A DNA stretch of 64,000 nt. Origin: Halobellus clavatus. Lineage in GTDB: Archaea > Halobacteriota > Halobacteria > Halobacteriales > Haloferacaceae. The DNA lies in the NCBI RefSeq assembly GCF_900107195.1, contig NZ_FNPB01000006.1:161513-225512 (forward strand), written 5' to 3'. Made by a program: the position numbers and the translations under genes. The notes below the pieces were generated by a model. The model saw only the letters and a list, made by a program, of their open reading frames with translations, did not search any database and was not told the DNA's origin. Positions within the stretch are counted from its first letter, which is position 1. Every line of letters starts with the position of its first letter. Shown here in pieces: positions 27,062 through 35,056 of this stretch.

Positions 27062-28972
27062 TTACTCCGGACGACCGCCGTCGTTCATCGCGACGTTCAT
27101 CCCCGGCCCGGCGTTGGTGTCGGGGTCGGGCGTCTCCATCGCCTCCCCGCCGACTTTGAATCGCGAGAGGAGCGATTGCAGTTCTTCGGCCTGTTCGGTC
27201 AACTGCTCGACGTTCGAGCTGACCTGAGAGATCGACGCGGCCTGCTCCTCGGCGGCCGCGGACACTTCGCCCGCCTCGTCTGCGGTCTTCCGACTGATCT
27301 CTGCGACCTCTTCGACCACGGAGACGGACTCCTCGGCGCTCTTCGCCTGGTCGTCGGTCGCATCGCTGATCTCCTGGATACCACTGTCGGTCTCCGCAGT
27401 GTTCGCAGACACCGTCGTGAAGGCTTCGAGGACCTCTTCGACGGCCTCGACCCCTTCCGACATATGTTCCTGCGCCGTCCGCGCCTGCTCGACGGTCGTC
27501 GAGGTCTGGCTCTGCGTCTCCTGGATGAGTTCCTCGATCTCGGTCGCGGACTCCTGGGTCTCCTCGGCCAGTTGCTTCACCTCGTCGGCGACGACGGCGA
27601 ACCCGTCACCGTCGCCGTTCCCTGCGGAGCTGACACGTGCGGCCTCGATGTTGGCGTTCAGTGCGAGGAGGTTCGTCTGCTCTGCGATGTCGCTGATCAG
27701 TTCCACGATGTCGCCGATCTCGCTCATCCGCTCGTCGAGGTGTTCGACGTTCGAGAGCGTCGAGTCGATCGCGGTCTGTGCCTCCTGTGCGTCGTCGATC
27801 GCCCCCCGAGCGGTCGACTCGCCGGCATCGGCCACCTGCGCCGTCTCGTGTGACGTCTCCGCGACCGACTCCGCCGAGGAGGCGACCTCTTCGACGGCCG
27901 CCGAGAGATCCGTCATCTCGTCGTAGACGTCTTCGAGCATCTCGCGCTGGTCGTCGGTGCCGCGTGAGATCGTCTGCACCGCTTCACTGACGTCCTCGCT
28001 GGCTTGCTTGACCTCGCCCGCGCCAGCACTGGCCTCCTCGCTGGCCGCGGCGACCTCTTGGGAGAACGCCTGAATGTCCTGCACGGCGGACTCCATCTCG
28101 TTCATCATCACGTTGAAGTCCTCGCCGATCTGCGCCATCGCTTCGCTTTCGGTCTCGGTGTCGAGCCTGACGCTGAGGTCGCCGTCGGCCGCCCGCCCCA
28201 ACTTCGCACTGAACTCGTCGGCCTTCGCCTCGAGGTGCTGATTCATCTCTTCGACCTCGCGCTGGCGAGCCTCGGCTTTGGCCTTCAGATCCTCGGCCGC
28301 CTCGGTCTCGGCGAGTTGCTCCCGCGCCTCTTCGCGCGACCGCTCGATCGAGATCCAGTTGGTCATCAGCGCAGTACAGAGCATCAGCACGAACGCGGCG
28401 TGGATGCCCGCCCAGATGAACGGGCGCGTGGCACCCGCGGCGTGATTGTAGACCATCTCCGGCATCAAGAACCCGAAGACCGCGTGCTGGATCACGACGA
28501 AGATGATCGCCAGCCCGAACGGGACCCAGTCCTCATAAACCGCGACGATCCCCATTACGACGAAGAAGTGGAAGTGGGCCTCGATGTACCCCCCCGAGAA
28601 GTACACGAGGACCGCCGAGGACATCACTAACCCGAGCGTCGCCAGCGAGGTTCGGACCCGCCGACCGAGTCCGGGATAGGCCGCCAGCAACGCGATGGCG
28701 GTGACGACCCCTACGCGGAGAACGATCGTTTGCAGTTCGATTGCTGGAATCTGTGCCCCCGAGAACGACTCTGTGCCTTCGTAGAATCCGAGCGCGAGTA
28801 AGAACGGAATGTGTGCGAGCAGTGCCAGCACGATGTTCCGATGCCGCTTTCGCCACGTCTCGTCGGGGATCGTGTCCCCACTCGGAATGTACCTGATGTA
28901 ATTCCGGATTGCAGATTCGATGTTTCTCAGCCCCGGACTTCCCCCCACAGATCCGGCCGTAGCCTTTACCAT
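27062..28972 (-). CDS. Methyl-accepting chemotaxis transducer (Htr) with multi-helix membrane input domain
   Basis: 636 residues. The first ~210 residues hold about six membrane helices, including GGYIEAHFHFFVVMGIVAVY, a pattern seen in some membrane-embedded sensory domains, instead of the usual extracellular domain. A HAMP-like and coiled-coil region follows (~215-300). The signalling hairpin is EQTNLLALNANIEAA then GFAVVADEVKQLAEETQ, with methylation-helix Glu/Gln pairs around it. The tip has a small Gly/Asp insertion (SSAGNGDGDG). Ligand is unknown. It has an AT-rich promoter (about 29021-29030) and no chemotaxis gene nearby. ATG at 28972. Confidence 0.88.
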   Translation of the reverse strand: MVKATAGSVGGSPGLRNIESAIRNYIRYIPSGDTIPDETWRKRHRNIVLALLAHIPFLLALGFYEGTESFSGAQIPAIELQTIVLRVGVVTAIALLAAYPGLGRRVRTSLATLGLVMSSAVLVYFSGGYIEAHFHFFVVMGIVAVYEDWVPFGLAIIFVVIQHAVFGFLMPEMVYNHAAGATRPFIWAGIHAAFVLMLCTALMTNWISIERSREEAREQLAETEAAEDLKAKAEARQREVEEMNQHLEAKADEFSAKLGRAADGDLSVRLDTETESEAMAQIGEDFNVMMNEMESAVQDIQAFSQEVAAASEEASAGAGEVKQASEDVSEAVQTISRGTDDQREMLEDVYDEMTDLSAAVEEVASSAESVAETSHETAQVADAGESTARGAIDDAQEAQTAIDSTLSNVEHLDERMSEIGDIVELISDIAEQTNLLALNANIEAARVSSAGNGDGDGFAVVADEVKQLAEETQESATEIEELIQETQSQTSTTVEQARTAQEHMSEGVEAVEEVLEAFTTVSANTAETDSGIQEISDATDDQAKSAEESVSVVEEVAEISRKTADEAGEVSAAAEEQAASISQVSSNVEQLTEQAEELQSLLSRFKVGGEAMETPDPDTNAGPGMNVAMNDGGRPE

Positions 28973-29020
28973 ACACTAAGCGAGGCTACCCCGAGGAAAA
29001 TACTTTGCCGCTAAGTACCA

Positions 29021-29030
29021 AATATAATAA
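29021..29030 (-). promoter_or_regulatory. TATA region upstream of the chemotaxis transducer
   Basis: On the minus strand TTATTATATT, about 50 bases before the ATG at 28972, so a leader of about 25 bases is expected. Confidence 0.5.
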
Positions 29031-29077
29031 TTACGGTGGCTTCCCTATTTGCGGGAAGATTCGCCACTCCGGTGGGT

Positions 29078-29509
29078 TCAGCCGCTCCTTTCGTCGAGGA
29101 CGACGGTCTCGCGCTCGAAGCCGTCGTCGGTCCACCGCCACGACCCGAGGTACGGGTAGCCATCGAAGGCACAGATCACGTACGAGTAGCCCGGCCAGGT
29201 CGCGCGCTCGGCGTCGGTTTCGCTCGGGTGCGGCGGTCCCGACGGGTGCGTGTGATAGAACCCGACGATCTCGAGGCCGGCGTCCTCGACCGACTCGATG
29301 ACCTGAAGCTGTTCCTCGGGATCGATCGCGTACCGGATCTGGGGGGTCTCAGCGACGTTCTCCGTTTGGTGGACCTCGTGGACGACGCTCTCGTCGTCGC
29401 CGTATGCTCCGGCGAGGACGCCGCAAATCTCCTCTGCACCGCCGTCGTAGCCCTGATAGACGATGTCGTCGTAGGCGTCCCGTGCGAGGACGAGGTCGCG
29501 AGCGCTCAC
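29078..29509 (-). CDS. JAMM/MPN+ metalloprotease (desampylase, Mec+-like)
   Basis: 143 residues. The JAMM zinc motif is complete: Glu26/27 (EEICGVLAG), HTHPSGPPHPSETD with His86, His88, Ser96 and Asp99. Archaeal members (HvJAMM1) remove ubiquitin-like SAMP proteins from targets; the mycobacterial relative Mec+ cleaves cysteine from the sulfur carrier CysO. Which activity applies here is not determined. It starts with GTG at 29509, one base after the rhodanese stop, in a tight tusA-rhodanese-JAMM operon. The genome neighbourhood contains a CysO/SAMP-like carrier (36113) and its E1 activator (36490). Confidence 0.92.
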   Translation of the reverse strand: MSARDLVLARDAYDDIVYQGYDGGAEEICGVLAGAYGDDESVVHEVHQTENVAETPQIRYAIDPEEQLQVIESVEDAGLEIVGFYHTHPSGPPHPSETDAERATWPGYSYVICAFDGYPYLGSWRWTDDGFERETVVLDERSG

Positions 29510-29510
29510 A

Positions 29511-29855
29511 CTACTCCTCTGCGGGCGTCGTCTCCGATCCCGATTCGAGCTCGTAGTCCCACGCCTGATAGCCGCCGGACATACTCCGCACGTTCTCGGC
29601 GTCTTCGACGTCCTCGTAGCTCCCGATCAGCCGGGCGGCCTGGATGGATGACTGTCCGATGGGACACGCGACGACGACGTCGTCGCCCCACTCGATCTCG
29701 TCGATGCGACTCGGGAGTTCGGTCATCGGGACGTTGATGGCGCCGGGGATGTGGCCCTGTTCGAACTCGGCCTCGTTCCGGATGTCGATGACCTGCGGCG
29801 CGTCCTCTGATTCGAGGCGTTCGTGGACTTCCTCGGGGGTGACTTCGTCGACCAT
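29511..29855 (-). CDS. Single-domain rhodanese
   Basis: 114 residues. Rhodanese pattern: PEEVHERLESEDAPQVIDIR, FEQGHIPGAINVPM, then the active-site loop VVVACPIGQSSIQAARLI with the catalytic Cys carrying persulfide. The loop CPIGQSS has six residues, typical of small persulfide rhodaneses. Middle gene of a tight operon: 2 bases after tusA and 1 base before the JAMM gene. It could hand persulfide from TusA to UbaA or the carrier protein, in place of the rhodanese domain fused to MoeZ in mycobacteria. That role is an inference. Confidence 0.9.
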   Translation of the reverse strand: MVDEVTPEEVHERLESEDAPQVIDIRNEAEFEQGHIPGAINVPMTELPSRIDEIEWGDDVVVACPIGQSSIQAARLIGSYEDVEDAENVRSMSGGYQAWDYELESGSETTPAEE

Positions 29856-29857
29856 CG

Positions 29858-30157
29858 TTATCGCTTCCGGAGGAAGATGCGGTAGCGTCCGTCTCCGCTC
29901 TTCCAGACGTTGGCCTCGGCCAGATCCTCGACGGCCTTCGGGACGTTCTCGGTGCTCGGGACGTGGTCGGTCTCCTGGACCAGAAGGTCACCGGACGACA
30001 GGCCCTGGATGGCCTTCTTGGCCTCGACCTGCGGATACGGACAGACCTCACCGGTCATATCCTGTACCTCGTCGGCCGTGTCGTAGAGCTCCTCGGCGGT
30101 TCCGTCGTCGAGTTCGTCGGGAAGGTCGACGACATCTTCCCAGCCGCTTTCTGACAT
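29858..30157 (-). CDS. TusA/SirA-like sulfur carrier
   Basis: 99 residues. The conserved CPYP motif (GEVCPYPQVEAKKAI) with active Cys39 sits before the first helix, and GDLLVQETDHVPSTENVPK is the middle of the fold. A 35-residue acidic extension precedes the domain. TusA-family proteins carry persulfide sulfur between sulfurtransferases. First gene of the tusA-rhodanese-JAMM operon, with spacing of 2 bases to the next start. The gene upstream is on the same strand but 138 bases away, so this operon likely has its own promoter. Confidence 0.9.
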   Translation of the reverse strand: MSESGWEDVVDLPDELDDGTAEELYDTADEVQDMTGEVCPYPQVEAKKAIQGLSSGDLLVQETDHVPSTENVPKAVEDLAEANVWKSGDGRYRIFLRKR

Positions 30158-30295
30158 ACAGGACTATCGGTCATCTGCAAGCATACTCTTTACGGACGTC
30201 GCAGGCATCTCCCGTATCTTTGACGCGGACTCAGCAAGGTGCGATCCGGATTCTCGTCCCACCGAGCGCAGAACCGAGTGTGGTGGACGCGATAC

Positions 30296-31240
30296 TCACA
30301 GCACCAGCGGTTCGAAGGGATCCGCCGGCGTCTCACTGGTCCAGATGACCTCGCGGTCAGCCGTCGAGACCAGACTGATCAGGTCGTCGTCGTAGTGAGC
30401 GACCACGACGGTGTCGCCGTCGCCCGTCGGGGCCGCGGCGAACGCCGGGGCCGGAAGCGGAATCGAGCGCTCGGTGTCGAGCGACAGCATCCGGTCCCGG
30501 TCGCGGTCGAGGACCCAGGGCGTCCCGTCGACGGCCGCAATCGCCGTCGGCCGGCCGCCGACCTCGTGTACTGTCGGGTCCGAAAGAGCCGGCGTGAGCG
30601 ACGTCACGGTCCCGTCATCTCTGCCGGCGACGAGGACGCGGTTCGCGACCACGACCGCCTCGTAGGGGTTCTCACCCACCGACGCCCTCGCCGTCACCCC
30701 CGTGTCGTCGACGCGGACGATCCGCGCCCCGGCCTGATCGACGGCGTACACCGCTCCGAATCCGGCGTCGACCCCCTGAATCCGCGCGTCTCCGTCGGTT
30801 TCCATCGTCCGCTGGACCTGTCCCGCGTTCGGGTCGACGACTGAGACGGTTCCGTCGACCCGACTGCCGACGTACGCTAAGCCGCCGGTGACGGCGACGT
30901 CGTGCGGCTCTGGACCGACGCCGACGCGCCGCCGGAGCGAGCGTGACCCGGCGTCGATGACCGCCAGAACGTCGCCGCCGGTACAGGGAACCAACACCAG
31001 CCCGTCGTCCGTCACGGCGAAGTGTGAGGGGCCGAGTGTGCCCGTCCCGATCCGCGTAACCGCTCCGCCGTCGACGACGCTGATCGCACGCGCACCCATC
31101 GTCGCGACGAACACTGCGCTCCCGACTGCGGCCAGGTGAACGGGGTGCGCTCCCACGTCGATCCGGCCCCGTTCGGTGCCGTCCTCGCCGTCGCAGAGGA
31201 GCACACAGTCCGCGCCCGCGCAGGGGACGGCGACCAGCAT
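30296..31240 (-). CDS. YncE-like beta-propeller protein (cytoplasmic type)
   Basis: 314 residues made of repeated ~40-residue blades, for example AAVGSAVFVATMGARAISVV, AVTDDGLVLVPCTGGDVLAV and VAVTGGLAYVGSRVDGTVSV. No signal peptide is visible, unlike the propeller at 32295. The first residues contain three cysteines (PCAGADCVLLCD). The ATG at 31240 overlaps the rhodanese-lipoprotein stop by one base (TGATG), so translation is coupled; the in-frame opening to 31426 is a shadow. Third gene of the propeller-rhodanese-propeller operon. Function unknown; a partner or scaffold for sulfur transfer is an inference. Confidence 0.75.
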   Translation of the reverse strand: MLVAVPCAGADCVLLCDGEDGTERGRIDVGAHPVHLAAVGSAVFVATMGARAISVVDGGAVTRIGTGTLGPSHFAVTDDGLVLVPCTGGDVLAVIDAGSRSLRRRVGVGPEPHDVAVTGGLAYVGSRVDGTVSVVDPNAGQVQRTMETDGDARIQGVDAGFGAVYAVDQAGARIVRVDDTGVTARASVGENPYEAVVVANRVLVAGRDDGTVTSLTPALSDPTVHEVGGRPTAIAAVDGTPWVLDRDRDRMLSLDTERSIPLPAPAFAAAPTGDGDTVVVAHYDDDLISLVSTADREVIWTSETPADPFEPLVL

Positions 31241-32295
31241 CAGCCAGTGCAGGAGAACCCGCCGTCGCCCCCGCCGCCGGCGCTGCCTGACGTCTCGACG
31301 ACGGTCGTGGTCTTCGTCTCCACGGGGTAGCGGCCACGGCTGTCGGCCGGGACGTTCGCCCACTCGGAGAAGCCGCCGTCGTACAGGCAGACGTCCGCCG
31401 CGCCGAGCGACCGGAGCACGAGCCACGTGTGGGTCGGATTGATGTTCCCCTGCCCGTACACGGCGACCCGGTCCTGCTGGCTCAGTCCCGCGCTGTCGAA
31501 GTATAGCCCGGCGAGCGTCCCCGGCTCCGCGAGCATCCGACTTTCGACGTTGCCGGTCCAGTGGACGTCGACCGCGCCCGGGATGTGCCCGTGACGATCG
31601 TTGGTGTCGACTAACGCCTGCGACTTGCGCGCGCCCAGGTACGCCTCCGGCGACCGCACGTCGAGGAGTCCCGGGCCGTCGGCGTTGAACGAACCCAGCC
31701 GGTCGGCGATCCAGTCTCGCGTCACGACGAGTTCCTCGCGTGGCGACGCCTCGTACGTGGCTTCGGGAGGCGATCGGGAGCCGACCCCGACGCGACCGTT
31801 CCAGGCCTCGTAGCCGCCATTCAAGACGGAGACGTCGCCTTCGTGGCCGAGGTACTCGAGGACGAACACGACCCGTGAGACGCGGGAGCCGACGCTGCTG
31901 CCGTACACGACGACGTCGGTGTCGCGGGTCACGCCGAGCGCGCCCAGTCGGTCGGCGAGCGCGTCTGCATCCGGCACTCGTCCCGAATCAGTCTCGGTCT
32001 GCGGCGTGAGGTCGTCGATCGAAACGTGGCGCGCGCCGTAGACGTGCTCGGTTCGGTACTGCGACCGACTCCTCGCGTCGAGGAAGATCTCCGACTCTGC
32101 GCCGACTTGATCGGGGCCGCGGAAGTACGCCACGTTGCCGCTGATCGAGGCCGCTTCGGCGACGTCGGCGGGTGTGCTCACGCCGGCACAGCCCGCCGTG
32201 CTGGCGACGCCCGCGCCGGCGGCGGCCGTCAGCAGTGAGCGACGGGTCAGCGCCCGGTTGGTCGCCGACGAGTCGGCGGGACTGTCGTCGCTCAT
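31240..32295 (-). CDS. Tat-exported rhodanese-fold lipoprotein lacking the catalytic Cys
   Basis: 351 residues. Twin-arginine signal (ALTRRSLLTAAAGAG) and lipobox ASTAGC with lipidated Cys36. Two rhodanese domains follow (about 65-175 and 185-325). The active-site loop of the second domain, where active enzymes have YC, reads VAVYGQGNINPTHTW with Gly281 in place of Cys; the first domain also has Gly (VVVYGSSVG). The C-terminus is a glycine-rich arm ending in Cys349 (SAGGGGDGGFSCTG), reminiscent of the swinging arm of SoxY. So thiosulfate sulfurtransferase activity of the normal kind is unlikely. One-base overlaps couple it to both flanking propeller genes. Confidence 0.85.
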   Translation of the reverse strand: MSDDSPADSSATNRALTRRSLLTAAAGAGVASTAGCAGVSTPADVAEAASISGNVAYFRGPDQVGAESEIFLDARSRSQYRTEHVYGARHVSIDDLTPQTETDSGRVPDADALADRLGALGVTRDTDVVVYGSSVGSRVSRVVFVLEYLGHEGDVSVLNGGYEAWNGRVGVGSRSPPEATYEASPREELVVTRDWIADRLGSFNADGPGLLDVRSPEAYLGARKSQALVDTNDRHGHIPGAVDVHWTGNVESRMLAEPGTLAGLYFDSAGLSQQDRVAVYGQGNINPTHTWLVLRSLGAADVCLYDGGFSEWANVPADSRGRYPVETKTTTVVETSGSAGGGGDGGFSCTG

Positions 32296-33596
32296 TACAG
32301 CTGGTGGCCGCACGCGCAGTTCCCGATGCAGTACGTCGTCCCGGCGTTCGAGAACTCGACGCCGAGCGTTGCCATCGTGGCCATCAGATCACTCGCGGTG
32401 TCGGTGTCCGGGCGGACGGTCCCCGCAGTCGCTCCGTACGGCTTCGAACCGACACTGATCGTCTCCGTGATCTCGCCCGCCGCGTGATCGATCACTTTGA
32501 CCTCGTCGGACGTCTGCACGGGAACGTAGAGTTTCTCCCGCGATGGTCCCCACGTCCCCACGAAGGCCGAGCCGCCGACGTCGAGTCGGGCTGTCACCTC
32601 GGCTGCCTCCAGATCGATGACGGTCACGTCCTCGGAGTTGGCCGTGAAGACGTACGCGGTCTGGGAGTCCGGGCCGACCTCGCTGGTCAGCGGCAGGGCT
32701 CCGAGGTCGTCTTCGGCGGTCAGTCGCGTGACCTCCTCGGGGTTTTCCGGGTCGCTGACGTCCCAGATGCTCTCGGTCCCGTGGTCGCCCTCGTTGTTCT
32801 CGACGAGGAGCGTCTCGCCGTCCCAGGTGGCGGTGTCCATCCACGGAGCGACGGCGTCGACGCCGTCGACGACCGGGTCGACGTCGACCTGGGTGACGAT
32901 CTCGAACGGATCGATCCGGAGCACGGTGAGCGTGTCGCTGTAGATGTCCGGAACGAACGCGTACTCGCCGTCGGGGTGGACCGTGATGTCGCACGGTCCC
33001 GGGCCGTCGTTGTCGCCGCGGCCGCCCTCGGGCTTCCGGTCGATCTCTGCGGTGACCTCGCCGAACGTGTCCGAACTCGGGTCGGCGTCGAGTCGGAACT
33101 GCTTGTGGGTCGGCTCGCGCGCACTGACGACCAGGTGGGATCCGTCCGGCGTGACCTCTTGCCAGTTGGCGCCCGAGCCGGTCTCGAAGGCGGTCTCCTC
33201 AGAGAGTGACGCGACGTCGACGCCGCGGACGCCGTTGTCGACGTTGAGCCACGCCACCGATCGCTCCTGGTCGAGTTGGTCGACGATGTACTGATTCGAG
33301 GGGAACGACGCCGTCGCGCCCAGATACGTCGTCGTCACCAACTCGTCGGCCGCGGCATCGATGACGCTAACAGTCATATCGCCCGTGTTGAAGACGAACA
33401 CGGTCGGCGGGCCGGCGTCGCCGCTCCCGTCTCCGGATCCGTCACTGCCCGTCAACCCGGTGCACCCCGCTGTGGCGGCCGTGCCGGCGGCCGCGGAACT
33501 GGCGAGGAGCGTCCGGCGGGAGACCCGGCCGCCGTCATCGTCCCCCGAAGTGCCCCGGTTCGGATACAGGATGTCGTCTGTGGACTCGTCGCTCAT
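32295..33596 (-). CDS. Tat lipoprotein with YncE-like beta-propeller
   Basis: 433 residues. RVSRRTLLASSAAAGTAA is a Tat signal with a lipobox ending at Cys45 (ATAGC), so the protein faces outside and is lipid-anchored. The propeller blades include VFVFNTGDMTVSVIDAAADE, ITVHPDGEYAFVPDIYSDTL and TAYVFTANSEDVTVIDLEAA. The last 12 residues are Cys-rich (YCIGNCACGHQL) and could bind a metal or carry sulfur. ATG at 33596 rather than the longer frame, which lacks halophilic composition. First gene of the operon; the stop overlaps the next start by one base (TAATG). Divergent from the TsuA gene with a 155-base promoter region. Confidence 0.8.
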   Translation of the reverse strand: MSDESTDDILYPNRGTSGDDDGGRVSRRTLLASSAAAGTAATAGCTGLTGSDGSGDGSGDAGPPTVFVFNTGDMTVSVIDAAADELVTTTYLGATASFPSNQYIVDQLDQERSVAWLNVDNGVRGVDVASLSEETAFETGSGANWQEVTPDGSHLVVSAREPTHKQFRLDADPSSDTFGEVTAEIDRKPEGGRGDNDGPGPCDITVHPDGEYAFVPDIYSDTLTVLRIDPFEIVTQVDVDPVVDGVDAVAPWMDTATWDGETLLVENNEGDHGTESIWDVSDPENPEEVTRLTAEDDLGALPLTSEVGPDSQTAYVFTANSEDVTVIDLEAAEVTARLDVGGSAFVGTWGPSREKLYVPVQTSDEVKVIDHAAGEITETISVGSKPYGATAGTVRPDTDTASDLMATMATLGVEFSNAGTTYCIGNCACGHQL

Positions 33597-33751
33597 TGTC
33601 GGGTACACTCCGCGTATGCGGTTAGGTACGTCGGAGCGATCAGCCATTGCCCGTTGTCCCCGACGCGTGCAAATGTTGCCGTTTTCAACGTCAACGGGCA
33701 AGACTGATCTGTTTCGTCAAAGGGACGCGGCGGGAGCGAGAGGGACCTCGT

Positions 33752-34960
33752 ATGCCTTCGCTCTCGCCACTGGGGTACGTCCTCGTCTCGATCGGGGTCG
33801 GCCTCGCCTTCGGAGTGCTCCTCCAGAAGGCGCGCTTCTGCTTCGTCAGCGCGTTCCGGGACTTCGTCGCGTTCAAAGACACACGGGTGCTGAAGGGCGT
33901 CATCGCGGGCGTGATCGTGATGACGCTGTTCTGGAGCCTCCAGGCGACCCTGGGCTTCTTCCGGGGGTTCTGGACGCCGCCGTGGGGACTGGCGTCGCTG
34001 TTCGGCGGCTTCGTCTTCGGCATCGGAATGACGATGGCCGGCGGCTGCGCCTCGGGAACGCTCTATCGGGCCGGCCAGGGGTACGTGCAGTTCTGGATCA
34101 CGCTCCTGTTTATGGGGGTCGGCTACGTCGCCTTCGCGTACGCGTTCCCGACGCTCCGCTCGGTCTACTTCGAACCGCTTCGCTTCGGGTCGGGGGCGAC
34201 GCTCTATCTGGCGCTGCCCTGGCCGCCCGCGTTGACCGGGGTGCTGGTCGCCGCCGCCATCGTCCTTCTGTACGCGTTCGTACGCGGGCGGTCGCAATTG
34301 CCGGACGAGCCACGCGGCGGGACCGATGCCCCCGCCGATGCCCGGGCTCAAGCGAGCCTCCCCACGCGGTCGGTGAGCGCCCTCTCGATCGGCCTCACGG
34401 AGCTGTTCGAGGGGACGCGGGCCTACGTCGAGGGGATCCGCACGGACGACCGCCCGCTCGCTGACCGGCTGCGGGACTCCTGGGACGCTCGGACCGCCGG
34501 AATCGGCCTCGCACTGGTCGCCAGCCTGTGGTTCTGGGTCTACGGCGCGTGGGCCATCACCGGGTCCGAGGCCAAGTGGGCCGGCTGGCTTCTCTCGCGC
34601 GCCGGCGTCGACGTCACCGGCGTCGAGTACTGGGGCTCGATCCTGTTTCGCGGCGGCGGCATCTCGGTCACGGTGGATATGCTGATGGTGCTGTCGGTCG
34701 TCGTGGGCTCGTTCCTCGCCGCGCGGGCGTCCGGGGACTTCCGGATCCGGTGGCCGAAGGTCGAGCGGCTTCCCAACCCGGTCGTCGGCGGCCTCCTGAT
34801 GGGCGTCGGATCGCGCCTGGCGCCGGGGTGTAACATCGCGAACCTCTTCAGCGGCGTCGCGCTCCTGTCGCTGCACTCCATTCTCGCCGGTGCGGGGATC
34901 ATCCTGGGGACGTACGTGATGACTCACTGGCTCTACCGGGAGGTGGGCTGTGCGATCTGA
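33752..34960 (+). CDS. TsuA/YeeE-YedE family thiosulfate-type permease
   Basis: 402 residues, full length for the two-repeat form. Three conserved cysteines are visible: Cys30 (KARFCFVSA), Cys99 (GGCASGTLYR) and about Cys360 (RLAPGCNIANLFSG). The characterised bacterial TsuA moves thiosulfate through a relay of conserved cysteines. About nine to eleven membrane helices, with a hydrophilic loop near residues 185-225. ATG at 33752 was chosen over an upstream opening lacking membrane-protein character. It is divergent from the propeller-rhodanese-propeller operon, suggesting uptake of the sulfur compound that operon handles. The cysteine synthase gene follows 96 bases downstream. Confidence 0.88.
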   Translation: MPSLSPLGYVLVSIGVGLAFGVLLQKARFCFVSAFRDFVAFKDTRVLKGVIAGVIVMTLFWSLQATLGFFRGFWTPPWGLASLFGGFVFGIGMTMAGGCASGTLYRAGQGYVQFWITLLFMGVGYVAFAYAFPTLRSVYFEPLRFGSGATLYLALPWPPALTGVLVAAAIVLLYAFVRGRSQLPDEPRGGTDAPADARAQASLPTRSVSALSIGLTELFEGTRAYVEGIRTDDRPLADRLRDSWDARTAGIGLALVASLWFWVYGAWAITGSEAKWAGWLLSRAGVDVTGVEYWGSILFRGGGISVTVDMLMVLSVVVGSFLAARASGDFRIRWPKVERLPNPVVGGLLMGVGSRLAPGCNIANLFSGVALLSLHSILAGAGIILGTYVMTHWLYREVGCAI

Positions 34961-35056
34961 CGGATCGATCCGTCCGGTGGCGACAGGGTCCGGCCGACTC
35001 CGAGAGACCCGTCCGGAGGCGGCAGCCATTTGCGCCCGCAGAGCGGTGATTCCCGT

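Noticed and set aside
30296..33596. Nitrite reductase or haem d1 biosynthesis propellers
   Set aside because: No haem-binding CxxCH motif and no NirN-like features; only generic YncE-type blades.
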